Of a stretch of 63,908 nt of DNA, positions 34,354-44,736 are shown one piece after another. The DNA comes from Bacteroidaceae bacterium (GTDB lineage: Bacteria > Bacteroidota > Bacteroidia > Bacteroidales > Bacteroidaceae). Positions within the stretch are counted from its first letter, which is position 1; every line of letters begins with the position of its first letter. The translations under genes were made by a program, and so were the position numbers. The stretch is from the NCBI GenBank assembly GCA_017451695.1, contig JAFTNW010000001.1, positions 1 to 63,908 on the forward strand. The letters run 5' to 3'. Under the pieces are notes generated by a model. That model ran no database searches, was not told the origin of the DNA, and saw only the letters and a list, made by a program, of their open reading frames with translations.

Positions 34354-34458
34354 ATATTTTATTCACAAAAACCGTTTATAACAGATTCCAAACTACCCTG
34401 AATATTCACAAATGAACATTCCTCCCTTAATTAAGTGCAATGAAATGTGCCTAAACAC

Positions 34459-34489
34459 TTTGCCCTATCGGTTAATTTAACTATTTTTG
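34459..34489 (+). promoter_or_regulatory. Consensus promoter of the Nudix-TPR-barrel operon
   Basis: TTTG (34459-34462), 19-base spacer, TATTTTTG (34482-34489): a full consensus match. Predicted start near 34496, about 67 bases before the ATG at 34563. Confidence 0.75.
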
Positions 34490-34562
34490 CGACTGATTAA
34501 TATACGCGCGAGCGCCACGCCCGCGATATATTTGCAAAAACAGGAAATAACAGCTACCAGGA

Positions 34563-35108
34563 ATGCAAAAAGAGCAATACAAAGAACACCCGCTACAACT
34601 TTTTGGCTACTGCCCACGATGTGGCAGCAACCATTTTGCCGAGAACGATTTCAAATCGAAAAAGTGTGGTAACTGCGGCTTTGTACTCTACTTCAACCCC
34701 ATTGCAGCCACCGTGGCTGTAATAATGAACGAAAAGAACGAACTGCTGGTGGCACGCCGCGCCAAAGAGCCCGCAAAAGGCACCCTTGACCTGCCGGGTG
34801 GTTTTACCGACAGTTTTGAGACTGCCGAGGAGGGGGTTGCACGCGAGGTTGCCGAGGAGACAGGGCTCACCGTTATCGACACCCGCTACCTGTTCTCCTT
34901 GCCCAACAAATACATCTACTCGGGATTCGAGGAGCACACGCTCGACCTCTTTTTCCTATGCAGAGTGAACAGCCAAGCCATCAAAGCCAACGATGATGTG
35001 GAAGAGTTGCATTGGGTAGCATTGGATAGTGTCGTACCCGAGGAGTTCGGGTTGCAATCCATTCGCAAGGGCATTGAGAGACTTAAAACAATTTACAAGA
35101 CGATATAA
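34563..35108 (+). CDS. Nudix hydrolase with N-terminal zinc ribbon
   Basis: A 181-residue hydrolase of nucleoside-diphosphate-linked compounds. Four cysteines (17, 20, 35, 38) in CPRCG and CGNCG form a zinc ribbon like that of NADH pyrophosphatase relatives. The Nudix box spans residues 80-102 and keeps Gly80, Glu86, Arg94-Glu95 and Glu98-Glu99. Substrate is not visible; NAD(H)- or ADP-ribose-type molecules are possible. The TPR protein gene begins three bases after its stop. Confidence 0.92.
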   Translation: MQKEQYKEHPLQLFGYCPRCGSNHFAENDFKSKKCGNCGFVLYFNPIAATVAVIMNEKNELLVARRAKEPAKGTLDLPGGFTDSFETAEEGVAREVAEETGLTVIDTRYLFSLPNKYIYSGFEEHTLDLFFLCRVNSQAIKANDDVEELHWVALDSVVPEEFGLQSIRKGIERLKTIYKTI

Positions 35109-35111
35109 AAA

Positions 35112-38100
35112 ATGAGAAAAAGCATCTTTTTTATTCTGCTGGCAATAGCAACAACAATACTGCATGCGCAGAGCAACACAGGCGACAACATCGCACGCCT
35201 TATAAACGAAGGACGCCGCCTCCACGCAGAGGGAGAATATACAACCGCGCTGAATATTCTGAGCAAAATAGATACAAGAGCATTGAGCTCGGCCGAGCAG
35301 CAAGAGATAGATTTCTTGCGGGCAACAGCCACATTCGGCACCGGCCACATGGAGGGGCGCGCCATGCTGCACCAGTACCTTGCCGACTACCCCGAAACAA
35401 GCCGCAGGGATATCATATCGGCACTCATAGCAGAATCGTACTATTACAGCCACAATTTTGAACTCGCCAACAAATGGTTCAAAGAGGCCGATTTCGCACG
35501 CCTCGACACCTATGAGCGTGAACGCGCCGAACTGCACTATGCACTAACCTTGCAGGAGTGTGGCGAGGAAGAGGCTGCACGCAATCGCCTTACCACCCTG
35601 TGCCTTACAGGTAAGAAATATACCGAGGATGCACAATTCCACCTTGCCGCGGCACTCTACCACAACAACGAGCTGCAACAAGCCTACGAAGGGTTCAAAA
35701 AGGTTGAAATGAGCGATAAATATTATCTCGAAGTACCCTACTACATCGCCGGCATATATACCAAGCAGGGCAACTATTCGCAGGCGGAGCAGGTTGCCGA
35801 GGCTTTTATTGCCGACCATGGTAAGAAACCGCAAGGGGTGGCTATGAACCAGATGCTTGGCGCAGCCCTCTTCGGGCAAGAGAGGTATGCCGAAGCCATC
35901 GTACCGCTGGAAACATATCTGAATAACACACCAGCCGACAAGCAACAACGAATTGCAAGCTACCAGCTGGCTTTGAGCTATTTCGAGACAGAGCAACCAA
36001 ACAAAGCAAAACCCCTGTTCGAGCAGTGCAGCGAGGGCAAGGATATCGTAGCACAAAACTCACTCCTGCACCTTGGAATAATCTGCCTGCAAGAGGAGAA
36101 TATGGCATCGGCACGAATGGCGTTCGAACAGGCGGCCAACATGGATTGCGACAACAAACTACGCGAAGAGGCACTATACAACTACGCCCTATGTATTCAC
36201 CAAACACGCTACTCGCCGTTTGCCGAGAGTGTGAAAATCTTTGAGCGATTCCTCAACGAATATCCGCAGTCGCCACATGCCGACCAGGTAAACAAATACC
36301 TTGTGGAGGTCTATATGAACACACACAACTACGATGTGGCACTGCAATCCATTGAAAAGATAGCAGCACCATCGCCCATGATATACGAGGCCAAGCAGAA
36401 GGTGCTCTACCGCTTGGGCGCACAGGAGTTTATCAACGGAAACATGGATAAAGCCATCGACTATTTCAACCGTTCCATAGCCCTTGCACAATACGACAAA
36501 ACCACACACAGCGATGCTCTCTATTGGAGGGGCGAGGCCTTTTACAACAAAGGAGATTATGCCGCTGCCGCAAAGAATTACAGGAGCACCCTCGCTCTTG
36601 GCGATGCAAACAGAGAGAAAGCCACATACGGGCTTGCATATACATATTTCCAAACAGGAGACATGAACAGTGCCGAGGCCGAGTTCATGCGATTCATTAA
36701 GATGAGCAGCGAGGAGGAGACCGAACTGCGCAGCGATGCATATAACCGCATAGGCGACTGCCATTTCTACAAACGCAACTACACAAAAGCCGATGAATAC
36801 TATCGCAAAGCCGGGGAGACAAACAGCAGCAATGCCGACTATGCCCTCTACCGCAGCGCCATTACCCAAGGCCTTAAAAAGGATTACCATGGCAAAGTCA
36901 ATACATTAAAGGAGCTTGTAACAAAATACCCTGGCAGCAGTCATGCACGCCAGGGCCTCTACGAGATGGCACGCGCATATATTGAAATAGAAGAGAACGA
37001 CAATGCCATAAAAGCTTTTGAACTGATTATCGACCGCTACCCTCAGAGCGACCTTGCACGCCGTGCCGCAGTGGAAAAGGCCATGCTGCACAACAGCAAC
37101 GGCAACAACAGCGAGGCAATAGAGGCATACAAAAACATCATAATACAGTTCCCCAACAGCGAGGAGGCACACATTGCTGCACAAGACCTCAAAAACATCT
37201 ACGTTGAGATGGGCAACATAGAGGAGTATGCACGCTTTGTAGCAGGCACCAAAGGCATGAGAGCCGTGGAAAGCAACGAAATGGACACGCTCACATTCAT
37301 TGCCGCCGAAAAGATCTATGGCCGTGGCGATGCTTCAACCGCAAAAGAGAAATTTGAAAACTATATAGAAAAATTTCCCAAAGGAGCATTCACTCTCGAC
37401 AGCCACTACTACCTTGGTGTAATATGTTACAGCCAAGGCGAGGGCGAGCAAGCCATAGCCCACTTGGAGAAGGTGATATCGCAACCCGACAACAAATACA
37501 GCGAAGAGGCCATGGCCTATGGCTCCGACATCTATTACAGCAATGGCGAGTGGAGCAAGGCAAAAGAGATATACCAGAAACTGATAGAAAAAAGCAGCGA
37601 CGAGGAGAGGCGCACAGCCTGCCGCATCAATCTGCTGCACTGTGCCTACAAATTGGGCGACAACAGCACCATAATAACACACGCCGAAGAGGCCCTTAAA
37701 AGCGACCTCACCCCCGAACGCAGACGAGAGGCACTCTACTACCATGCAAAGGCCATGCTTGCTACCGAAAACAGCAAGGCAGCCGAGAAGGATTTAAGCG
37801 AGCTTGCAAAGGACACCCGCACAATTCAAGGAGCCGAAGCCAAATATCTGCTTGCACAGCTTATGTTCGACCAAGACAGAAAAGACGAGTGCGAAAAACA
37901 GATTATGGAGTATATAGATGCAAGTACGCCCCATGCATATTGGCTTGCACGCAGTTTCATACTCCTATCGGACCTTTACTCCTCACAGGGGCGCAACCTC
38001 GAAGCCAAGCAATATCTTATTTCATTGCAAAACAACTATACCGAGGAGGACGAAACAAAATCAGCATCAATAAAAGCACTTATTGAAGAGAGGCTTGAAA

Positions 38101-38117
38101 AACTTTCAGAGAATTAA
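35112..38117 (+). CDS. Exported TPR-repeat protein (1001 aa)
   Basis: A large periplasmic or outer-membrane-associated protein with a signal peptide (residues 1-19, TTILHAQ) and tetratricopeptide repeats over nearly the whole length; clear repeats include EEALYNYALCIHQ, DALYWRGEAFYNKGDYAAAAKNY, DAYNRIGDCHFYKRNYTKADEYYRKAG and DSHYYLGVICYSQGEGEQAIAHLEK. The pattern is of the YbgF/Tol-Pal-like 'outer membrane assembly' TPR kind. The beta-barrel gene follows after 16 bases, and I recall the same pair upstream of topA in other Bacteroidales. A scaffold for an envelope complex with that barrel is a reasonable guess. Confidence 0.85.
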   Translation: MRKSIFFILLAIATTILHAQSNTGDNIARLINEGRRLHAEGEYTTALNILSKIDTRALSSAEQQEIDFLRATATFGTGHMEGRAMLHQYLADYPETSRRDIISALIAESYYYSHNFELANKWFKEADFARLDTYERERAELHYALTLQECGEEEAARNRLTTLCLTGKKYTEDAQFHLAAALYHNNELQQAYEGFKKVEMSDKYYLEVPYYIAGIYTKQGNYSQAEQVAEAFIADHGKKPQGVAMNQMLGAALFGQERYAEAIVPLETYLNNTPADKQQRIASYQLALSYFETEQPNKAKPLFEQCSEGKDIVAQNSLLHLGIICLQEENMASARMAFEQAANMDCDNKLREEALYNYALCIHQTRYSPFAESVKIFERFLNEYPQSPHADQVNKYLVEVYMNTHNYDVALQSIEKIAAPSPMIYEAKQKVLYRLGAQEFINGNMDKAIDYFNRSIALAQYDKTTHSDALYWRGEAFYNKGDYAAAAKNYRSTLALGDANREKATYGLAYTYFQTGDMNSAEAEFMRFIKMSSEEETELRSDAYNRIGDCHFYKRNYTKADEYYRKAGETNSSNADYALYRSAITQGLKKDYHGKVNTLKELVTKYPGSSHARQGLYEMARAYIEIEENDNAIKAFELIIDRYPQSDLARRAAVEKAMLHNSNGNNSEAIEAYKNIIIQFPNSEEAHIAAQDLKNIYVEMGNIEEYARFVAGTKGMRAVESNEMDTLTFIAAEKIYGRGDASTAKEKFENYIEKFPKGAFTLDSHYYLGVICYSQGEGEQAIAHLEKVISQPDNKYSEEAMAYGSDIYYSNGEWSKAKEIYQKLIEKSSDEERRTACRINLLHCAYKLGDNSTIITHAEEALKSDLTPERRREALYYHAKAMLATENSKAAEKDLSELAKDTRTIQGAEAKYLLAQLMFDQDRKDECEKQIMEYIDASTPHAYWLARSFILLSDLYSSQGRNLEAKQYLISLQNNYTEEDETKSASIKALIEERLEKLSEN

Positions 38118-38133
38118 TAAACAACATTGACAT

Positions 38134-39744
38134 ATGAAAAAGAACATTCTATTAGCATTGGCAATTGCCACATCAGCCACACTTTTTGCACAAGAGGATT
38201 CTCTGCGTGCCGTTGTAAATGTAGAAAACGATTACGCACCCGTGGTTACCAAAGCCACAAAGAAGGGATTTACACCACAAAGCGAACAGGAAACAAGCAA
38301 CACACCGCTTGCTCTTGAGTTCTCAAAAAGCGCAACCCCTTTCAAAGGCTTCACAAGCGAAAGAGATGTTGTGGAATTGTTGCCCGGACAAAAGGAAAGC
38401 TATCCCGGATATGTACGCCTGGGTTATGGAACGGGGAATAATGTCGATGGCAAGATTTCGTATCAATACGACATTACTGAAAGGGATAATGTGAAAGCCA
38501 TGGCATCTATTGAGGGATTCAGTAGCAACATCGATGGTCCCATATGCAAATGGGATTCCCGTATGTTCAATTCTTGGGTAAGTGCCGACTATTCACATCG
38601 TTTCGACAATCTTATATTGGGAGTGGGCGGTAATTTCGAGAACAGTGTTTTCAATTATCAAGGATATGACATTGCCGACAAGCAGAATTATAAAAAATTT
38701 GATATAGGAGCAAATGTAGCATCACAGCTTGCAGGCCCCTTCTCATACAAACTCGGCATAGGATTTGCCCGCAACCACAGCAAGCACACCATGGATTCTC
38801 CCGACAGCCGTGCCGAAAACAAGCTATACATAAACGGATTGCTGAGCCATGAACTCGACGACGAGGACCTCAAAAACATTAACCTGGGTTTTGATATCAA
38901 AAACTACACATACAGCGGCCCGGCCACACCCAAGAACTTCTTGCAGGCCGATTTTAATCCCTACACAGATATTTACCTGGGAGAAAGTAAGTTGCACATT
39001 GGAGCATACGTAAATTACATAAGCAGCAATGGCAGCAAGTTTGCCATAGCACCCGATTTAGGCATTGAGTGTGCATTAACAAAGGCACTATCACTCTACA
39101 CCACAATCAAAGGTGGCAGAACAACCGCAACCTTTGATGCCATGGAGCAGATTACCCCTTATTGGATTAATTTTGCCGAGAAACCCGCATACACCATTGC
39201 CGATATTACAGCAGGTACGCGCATTACACACGAGAACCTTGCCATTGACCTATATACAGGCTACGCATACACAAAAGACGATTTCCTCAATTATGCCTTT
39301 GATGTAACGGACTTGTTCAGCAACAGTTTCATTATGGTAAGTGCCATTGCACAGGAAAACACCACCCAGATGTATATAGGTGCCAATGCCTCATACGACC
39401 ATGAGGGTTGGTTGAAGGTGGGTGCCAACAGCCGCTACACCTATTGGAGATGCGACGAGAAACATCTGCTTGGAACAAAACCGGAATTTGAGCTTGGCTT
39501 GAATGCCGAAAGCCGTTTCTTGGACGATTTCTACATTACCCTTGCGTATAACTTTGCTACATACAACTACGATGCTCCTTCGAAGAACAAGCACGAACTG
39601 AACTTGCGCACAAGCTACAAACTCATGGACCGCTATGGAGCATTCATAGAAGGCAATAACCTGCTCAACCGCGAGTATGTGAAATATGCTGGTTATTACG
39701 AACAGGGAATAAACATACTCCTTGGACTTAGCGCGGCGTTCTGA
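38134..39744 (+). CDS. TonB-receptor-like outer-membrane beta-barrel
   Basis: A 536-residue exported protein; signal peptide to about residue 20 (ATLFAQ). The next 70 residues contain no recognisable plug domain; the rest is barrel-like (YVRLGYGTGNNVDG, FSYKLGIGFARNHS) and ends GINILLGLSAAF with a terminal Phe suited to BAM recognition. The C-terminal NNLLNREYVKYAGYYEQG resembles the last strands of TonB-dependent receptors. Without a visible plug or TonB box, active transport is doubtful; partnership with the preceding TPR protein is more likely. Confidence 0.78.
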   Translation: MKKNILLALAIATSATLFAQEDSLRAVVNVENDYAPVVTKATKKGFTPQSEQETSNTPLALEFSKSATPFKGFTSERDVVELLPGQKESYPGYVRLGYGTGNNVDGKISYQYDITERDNVKAMASIEGFSSNIDGPICKWDSRMFNSWVSADYSHRFDNLILGVGGNFENSVFNYQGYDIADKQNYKKFDIGANVASQLAGPFSYKLGIGFARNHSKHTMDSPDSRAENKLYINGLLSHELDDEDLKNINLGFDIKNYTYSGPATPKNFLQADFNPYTDIYLGESKLHIGAYVNYISSNGSKFAIAPDLGIECALTKALSLYTTIKGGRTTATFDAMEQITPYWINFAEKPAYTIADITAGTRITHENLAIDLYTGYAYTKDDFLNYAFDVTDLFSNSFIMVSAIAQENTTQMYIGANASYDHEGWLKVGANSRYTYWRCDEKHLLGTKPEFELGLNAESRFLDDFYITLAYNFATYNYDAPSKNKHELNLRTSYKLMDRYGAFIEGNNLLNREYVKYAGYYEQGINILLGLSAAF

Positions 39745-39785
39745 TAAAAGAGCGCCCGCAGCAAGCAGTACAGGAAAAAATTTAC

Positions 39786-39818
39786 ACCTATATAAAATAA
39801 TATATTATTTTAAGGTGA
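39786..39818 (+). terminator. Possible terminator after the TPR-barrel operon
   Basis: CACCT...AGGTG flank an AAAATAATA/TATTATTTT palindrome (39795-39812). The stem is long but A/T-rich, and T-rich sequence follows from about 39827. Weak but plausible. Confidence 0.4.
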
Positions 39819-39880
39819 AACAGGCTTTTTTCTTTTTATTTTTTTTAGATTTTTTGAAGCGATAATACAGGAAACTTTAA

Positions 39881-39888
39881 TACTTTTG
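39881..39888 (+). promoter_or_regulatory. -7 box of the topA operon
   Basis: TACTTTTG matches TAnnTTTG. A TTTG occurs at 39853-39856 but with a longer spacer (24 bases) than usual. Predicted start near 39895, about 20 bases before the ATG at 39915. Confidence 0.5.
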
Positions 39889-39914
39889 CCGCAAATTTGA
39901 GAAAGGCAACCATT

Positions 39915-42254
39915 ATGCAGAAGAATTTAGTTATAGTTGAGTCCCCCGCAAAAGCCAAGACAATAGAGAAGTTTCTCGGCAAGGATTACAAAGTGATGTC
40001 GAGCTATGGGCACATTTGCGATTTGAAGAAGAGAGAGTTCAGCATAAACACCGACACTTTTGAGCCGGTGTATGAGATTCCTACAGAAAAAGAGAAGTTG
40101 GTAAACTCGCTTAAAAACGAGGCAAAGAAGGCCGACACCGTGTGGTTGGCATCCGATGAAGACCGCGAAGGAGAGGCCATAAGCTGGCACCTATACACCG
40201 TGCTAGGCTTGCAGCCCGAAAAGACCAAGCGTATTGTATTCCACGAGATTACCAAAAACGCAATACTGAATGCGATAGAGAACCCGCGCGAGATTGACAC
40301 CAATCTTGTATATGCACAACAGGCACGCCGTGTGCTCGACCGCATTGTAGGATTCAAACTGTCGCCTGTGCTGTGGCGCAAGGTAAAGCCCGCGCTGTCG
40401 GCCGGCCGCGTGCAATCGGTAACAGTACGCCTTGTTGTGGAGCGCGAGCGCGAAATAAATAAATTTGTGAGCGAAGCCGCTTACCGCGTTACTGCGTTGT
40501 TTGAATTACCCTCCAATGGCAGCGAAAAACGTATCCTCAACACCGAGCTCTCAAAGCGATTCAAAACCAAGGAGGAGGCCGAAACATTCCTGAATTCCTG
40601 CAAGGATGCCACATTCGTAATAGACGAAGTGAGCACAAAGCCGCTTAAAAAGTATCCCGCAGCACCATTTACCACATCAACCCTGCAACAGGAGGCTGCC
40701 CGCAAATTAGGATTTACCGTATCGCAAACCATGATGGTGGCGCAAAGGCTTTACGAGGCCGGATTCATCACCTACATGCGTACCGACTCTGTAAACCTCT
40801 CTTCCTTGTGCATAGGCTCATGCAAAAGCGTTATTACCGATACCTATGGAGCCGAATATCTCAAAAGCCGCAACTACTCCACAAACTCAAAAGGAGCTCA
40901 GGAGGCACACGAGGCCATTCGCCCCACCTACATGAGCAATGCCACGATAGAGGGAACAATGCCCGAGAAACGCCTCTATGAACTTATCTGGAAGCGTACA
41001 ATCGCCTCACAGATGGCCGACTCGCTTGTGGAAAAGACCACTGTAAACATTGCAATAAGCGGGCACGAGGAGAGTTTCATCGCAACAGGCGAAGTAACAG
41101 TTTTTGATGGTTTCATGCACGTTTATCGTGAATCGACCGACGAGGAGACAGGCAACGACACCACCTCGATACCCGCAGTAAACAAAGGCGAGCAACTCGT
41201 TGCCTGCGAGATAACCGCAACAGAGCGTTTCACACAGCACCCGCCACGATATACCGAGGCGAGCCTCGTGCACAAGCTCGAGGAACTCGGCATAGGCCGC
41301 CCATCAACATACGCCCCCACCATAAGCACCATACAGCAACGCGGCTATGTGGAGAAGGGTAACAAGGCAGGTGAGAGTCGTAAATACAATATCCTCACAC
41401 TGAAAAACAACAAGATAACCACCAAGGAGAGCAAGGAGACTATCGGTACCGAAAAGGGCAAACTGCTACCTACTGATATCGGAATTGTGGTAAACGACTT
41501 CCTTTTGGAGTTCTTCCCCGACATCATGGACTACAATTTCACCGCCACCGTCGAGAAGGATTTTGACGAAATTGCCGATGGCAAAAAGCCTTGGGTGAAC
41601 ATTATAAAGGATTTTTATGCCGATTTTGAGCCGCAAATCGAGAACATTGTGCAGACAAAGAGCGAGCACAAGGTGGGCGAGCGCGTTCTGGGAACCGACC
41701 CCCAAAGCGGCAAACCGGTATCGGTAAAGATAGGCCGTTTCGGCCCTATTGTGCAGATAGGTTCAGCCAGCGACGAGGAGAAGCCCCGATTCGCACAGAT
41801 GAAACCCGGGCAGACATTGGAAACCATTACACTCGAAGAGGCATTGAACCTTTTCAGCCTGCCACGTGCATTGGGCGATTTCGAGGGCGAACAGGTCTCT
41901 ATCGGTGCCGGCCGTTTCGGTCCATATATCAAACATGGAACGGCATACGTTACCCTGCCCAAGACATTCGACCCGCTTACCATATCATACGAGGAAGCGA
42001 CAAGCCTCATTATAGAGAAACGCAAGGCCGAGGCTGAACGCATAATACTAACCTTCCCCGATGTGGAACCTGCAGTACAGGTGCTCAACGGCCGTTTCGG
42101 CCCATACATCGCATACAACGGCAGCAACTATAAACTGCCCAAGAACGTAACCCCTGCGGAGCTTTCGTTGGAGGAGTGTATGGATATTGTGAAAAAACAG
42201 CAAGAGGGTGGAAAGCCCGCAACCAAAGGACGCAGATACACAAAGAAAAAGTAA
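39915..42254 (+). CDS. topA: DNA topoisomerase I
   Basis: A 779-residue type IA topoisomerase that relaxes negative supercoils. The Toprim domain starts with LVIVESPAKAKTIEKFLG and contains DEDREGEAISWHL; the catalytic tyrosine is in EAGFITYMRTDS (about residue 293). The C-terminal half replaces zinc fingers with three GRFGPxI-type repeats (GRFGPIVQIG, GRFGPYIKHG, GRFGPYIAYN) and ends in a basic tail. The ATG at 39915 (MQKNLVIV) agrees with the promoter; an earlier TTG at 39897 is unlikely. aroK starts one base after its stop. Confidence 0.96.
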   Translation: MQKNLVIVESPAKAKTIEKFLGKDYKVMSSYGHICDLKKREFSINTDTFEPVYEIPTEKEKLVNSLKNEAKKADTVWLASDEDREGEAISWHLYTVLGLQPEKTKRIVFHEITKNAILNAIENPREIDTNLVYAQQARRVLDRIVGFKLSPVLWRKVKPALSAGRVQSVTVRLVVEREREINKFVSEAAYRVTALFELPSNGSEKRILNTELSKRFKTKEEAETFLNSCKDATFVIDEVSTKPLKKYPAAPFTTSTLQQEAARKLGFTVSQTMMVAQRLYEAGFITYMRTDSVNLSSLCIGSCKSVITDTYGAEYLKSRNYSTNSKGAQEAHEAIRPTYMSNATIEGTMPEKRLYELIWKRTIASQMADSLVEKTTVNIAISGHEESFIATGEVTVFDGFMHVYRESTDEETGNDTTSIPAVNKGEQLVACEITATERFTQHPPRYTEASLVHKLEELGIGRPSTYAPTISTIQQRGYVEKGNKAGESRKYNILTLKNNKITTKESKETIGTEKGKLLPTDIGIVVNDFLLEFFPDIMDYNFTATVEKDFDEIADGKKPWVNIIKDFYADFEPQIENIVQTKSEHKVGERVLGTDPQSGKPVSVKIGRFGPIVQIGSASDEEKPRFAQMKPGQTLETITLEEALNLFSLPRALGDFEGEQVSIGAGRFGPYIKHGTAYVTLPKTFDPLTISYEEATSLIIEKRKAEAERIILTFPDVEPAVQVLNGRFGPYIAYNGSNYKLPKNVTPAELSLEECMDIVKKQQEGGKPATKGRRYTKKK

Positions 42255-42255
42255 A

Positions 42256-42786
42256 ATGACACGAATACTGCTCACCGGGTACATGGGAGCCGGCAAAACC
42301 ACATTAGGCCGTGCTCTTGCCGTCAAGCTAGGCCTCACATTCATAGACCTCGACTGCTACATCGAGGAGCGCTTTCGCAAGACCATTTCTCAGATTTTTG
42401 CCGAGAAGGGCGAGGAGGGATTCCGTGATATAGAGCGCCGCATGCTACACGAGGTTGCCGAGTTCGAGGATGTTATAATATCCACCGGAGGAGGAACACC
42501 CTGTTTCTTCGATAATATCGACTATATGAACAGCAAGGGTATCACCGTATATCTGCGAGTACCTGTGGAGAGGCTCTTCATACGCCTGAGCATCGCGCGC
42601 AAGCAGCGCCCCCTTATAAAGGACAAGAACGACGACGAGCTGCGCACATTCATCGCCCAGCAGCTGGCAAAACGCGAGCCCCACTACTCAAAGGCACAAT
42701 ACAGCTTTGCAGCCGACAAATTGGAGGACAGCAAGCAGATAGAATCATCGGTTGAGGCTTTTTGCGAGCAGTTCAACCTACCGTAA
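42256..42786 (+). CDS. aroK: Shikimate kinase
   Basis: Phosphorylates shikimate at O3 in aromatic amino acid synthesis. The 176-residue P-loop kinase has Walker A GYMGAGKTT (residues 8-16), the shikimate-binding DLDCYIE and GFRDIERRML segments, and GGGTPCF. The ATG at 42256 lies one base beyond the topA stop; codons upstream of it overlap topA in another frame and carry no family sequence. Probably co-transcribed with topA and speA (gap 35 bases). Confidence 0.95.
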   Translation: MTRILLTGYMGAGKTTLGRALAVKLGLTFIDLDCYIEERFRKTISQIFAEKGEEGFRDIERRMLHEVAEFEDVIISTGGGTPCFFDNIDYMNSKGITVYLRVPVERLFIRLSIARKQRPLIKDKNDDELRTFIAQQLAKREPHYSKAQYSFAADKLEDSKQIESSVEAFCEQFNLP

Positions 42787-42821
42787 CAGACAAATATTAA
42801 TAACCGCTAATACCACAAGAA

Positions 42822-44717
42822 ATGAGAAGATGGCGCATTGAAGACTCTGAAGAGCTCTACAACATCAACGGATGGGGAGCCTCGTATTTCAGTATCAATG
42901 AAGAGGGTAACGTAGCCGTTACTCCCAAGAAGGATGGCATTAAAGTCGATTTGAAGCAGTTGATGGACGAGTTGCAACTGCGCGATGTAGCCGCACCTGT
43001 TCTTATTCGTTTCCCCGACATTCTGGACAATCGTATCGAAAAGATTTCGGGTTGTTTCAAAATAGCTTCGGAGGAGTACAACTACAAAGGAGAACACTTT
43101 ATAGTCTATCCCATCAAGGTAAACCAGATGCGCCCTGTGGTTGAGGAGATTATGAGCCATGGCAAAAAGTACAACATGGGCTTGGAGGCCGGCTCAAAAC
43201 CCGAGTTGCATGAGGTTATTGCCATGAATACCGACAGCGATTCGCTCATCATATGCAATGGCTACAAAGACGACAGCTATATTGAAATGGCATTGCTGGC
43301 GCAGAAGATGGGCCGCAGCATATTCCTTGTGGCAGAGAAACTTAACGAACTTAAACGCATTGCCAAGATAGGCAAAAGACTTGGTGTGCGCCCCAACATA
43401 GGCATACGCATAAAGCTGGCATCTGAAGGCAGTGGCAAATGGGAAGAGAGCGGCGGTGATGCAAGCAAATTCGGCCTTACATCGAGTGAGCTTTTGGAAG
43501 CACTTGAACTGCTCGACAAATACGACATTCGCGACTGCCTGCGCCTTATACATTTTCACATAGGCAGCCAGGTAACCAAAATCCGCCACATAAAGACAGC
43601 CCTTCGCGAAGCATCGCAGTTCTATGTGCAGCTGCACAAAATGGGCTTTAAGGTTGAATTTACCGACATTGGCGGCGGCTTGGGTGTCGATTACGACGGC
43701 ACACGTTCATCGAGCAGCGAGAGCAGTGTGAACTACTCTATACAGGAGTATGTAAACGATGCCGTATATACCATGGTAGATGCAGCCGACAAGAACGGGA
43801 TACCCCACCCCAACATCATCACAGAGAGCGGCCGCTCGGTTTCGGCACACCACGCAGTGCTCATTTTCGAGATTTTGGAAACCGCCGCGTTGCCACAGAT
43901 GGACGAAAATTGGGAGGTGGGCCCCGAGGACCACGACCTTGTAAAAGAGCTATACAAGATTTGGGACGACCTTGACCAGCGCACAATGCTCGAGGCCTTC
44001 CACGATGCGCAGCAGATACGCGAGGAGGCATTGGAGCTATTCAGCCATGGTATTGTAGATTTGAAAACCCGCGCACAGATTGAAAGTATGTTCTGGTCGG
44101 TAACCCGCGAGATTCTCTCCATTGCAAAGACCATGAAGCATGTGCCCGAGGATTTCCGCAAACTGCACAAGCTCATTGCCGACAAATATTTCGGAAACTT
44201 CTCGCTCTTCCAAAGCCTCCCCGACACTTGGGCGATAGACCAATTCTTCCCCATAATGCCCATTCACAGGCTCGACGAACGCCCCGACCGCACCTGCACC
44301 ATTCAGGACATGACCTGCGACAGCGACGGCAAGATAACAGAGTTCATAAACTACAACGGCAAGGCCAACTCACTATGCGTTCACCGCGTGAAGAATAACG
44401 AACCATACTACATCGGTGTGTTCCTTGTGGGCGCATACCAGGAGATTCTGGGCGACATGCACAACCTCTTCGGCGACACAAACGCAGTACACATAAGCGT
44501 GGACAAGGATGGCTATCACATAGACAAAATCATCGACGGAGAGACCATTGCCGATGTACTCGACTATGTTCAATTTGATGCAAAACGCCTTGTGCGCACT
44601 TTGGAGACATGGGTAACCAAATCGGTGAAACAGGGCAAGATTTCGCTTGAAGAGGGCAAAGAGTTCCTTGCCAACTACCGTTCGGGCCTCTATGGTTACA
44701 CCTATCTTGAACCCTGA
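42822..44717 (+). CDS. speA: Biosynthetic arginine decarboxylase
   Basis: PLP-dependent enzyme that converts arginine to agmatine, the first step of a putrescine/spermidine route. The 631-residue protein has the alanine-racemase-like barrel with the PLP lysine in YPIKVNQ (Lys99), HFHIGSQ, and the GGGLGVDYDGT loop; the second domain has ESGRSVSAHHA and the active-site CDSDGKIT (Cys). Length and motifs match SpeA rather than the degradative AdiA. It lies 19 bases before argB; no agmatine deiminase is in the window. Confidence 0.95.
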   Translation: MRRWRIEDSEELYNINGWGASYFSINEEGNVAVTPKKDGIKVDLKQLMDELQLRDVAAPVLIRFPDILDNRIEKISGCFKIASEEYNYKGEHFIVYPIKVNQMRPVVEEIMSHGKKYNMGLEAGSKPELHEVIAMNTDSDSLIICNGYKDDSYIEMALLAQKMGRSIFLVAEKLNELKRIAKIGKRLGVRPNIGIRIKLASEGSGKWEESGGDASKFGLTSSELLEALELLDKYDIRDCLRLIHFHIGSQVTKIRHIKTALREASQFYVQLHKMGFKVEFTDIGGGLGVDYDGTRSSSSESSVNYSIQEYVNDAVYTMVDAADKNGIPHPNIITESGRSVSAHHAVLIFEILETAALPQMDENWEVGPEDHDLVKELYKIWDDLDQRTMLEAFHDAQQIREEALELFSHGIVDLKTRAQIESMFWSVTREILSIAKTMKHVPEDFRKLHKLIADKYFGNFSLFQSLPDTWAIDQFFPIMPIHRLDERPDRTCTIQDMTCDSDGKITEFINYNGKANSLCVHRVKNNEPYYIGVFLVGAYQEILGDMHNLFGDTNAVHISVDKDGYHIDKIIDGETIADVLDYVQFDAKRLVRTLETWVTKSVKQGKISLEEGKEFLANYRSGLYGYTYLEP

Positions 44718-44736
44718 TTCATAAGATATCCCCAAA

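Noticed and set aside
39897..39914. TTG start six codons upstream for topA
   Set aside because: It lies at the predicted transcription start and would add residues not seen before the conserved VIVESPAKA segment.
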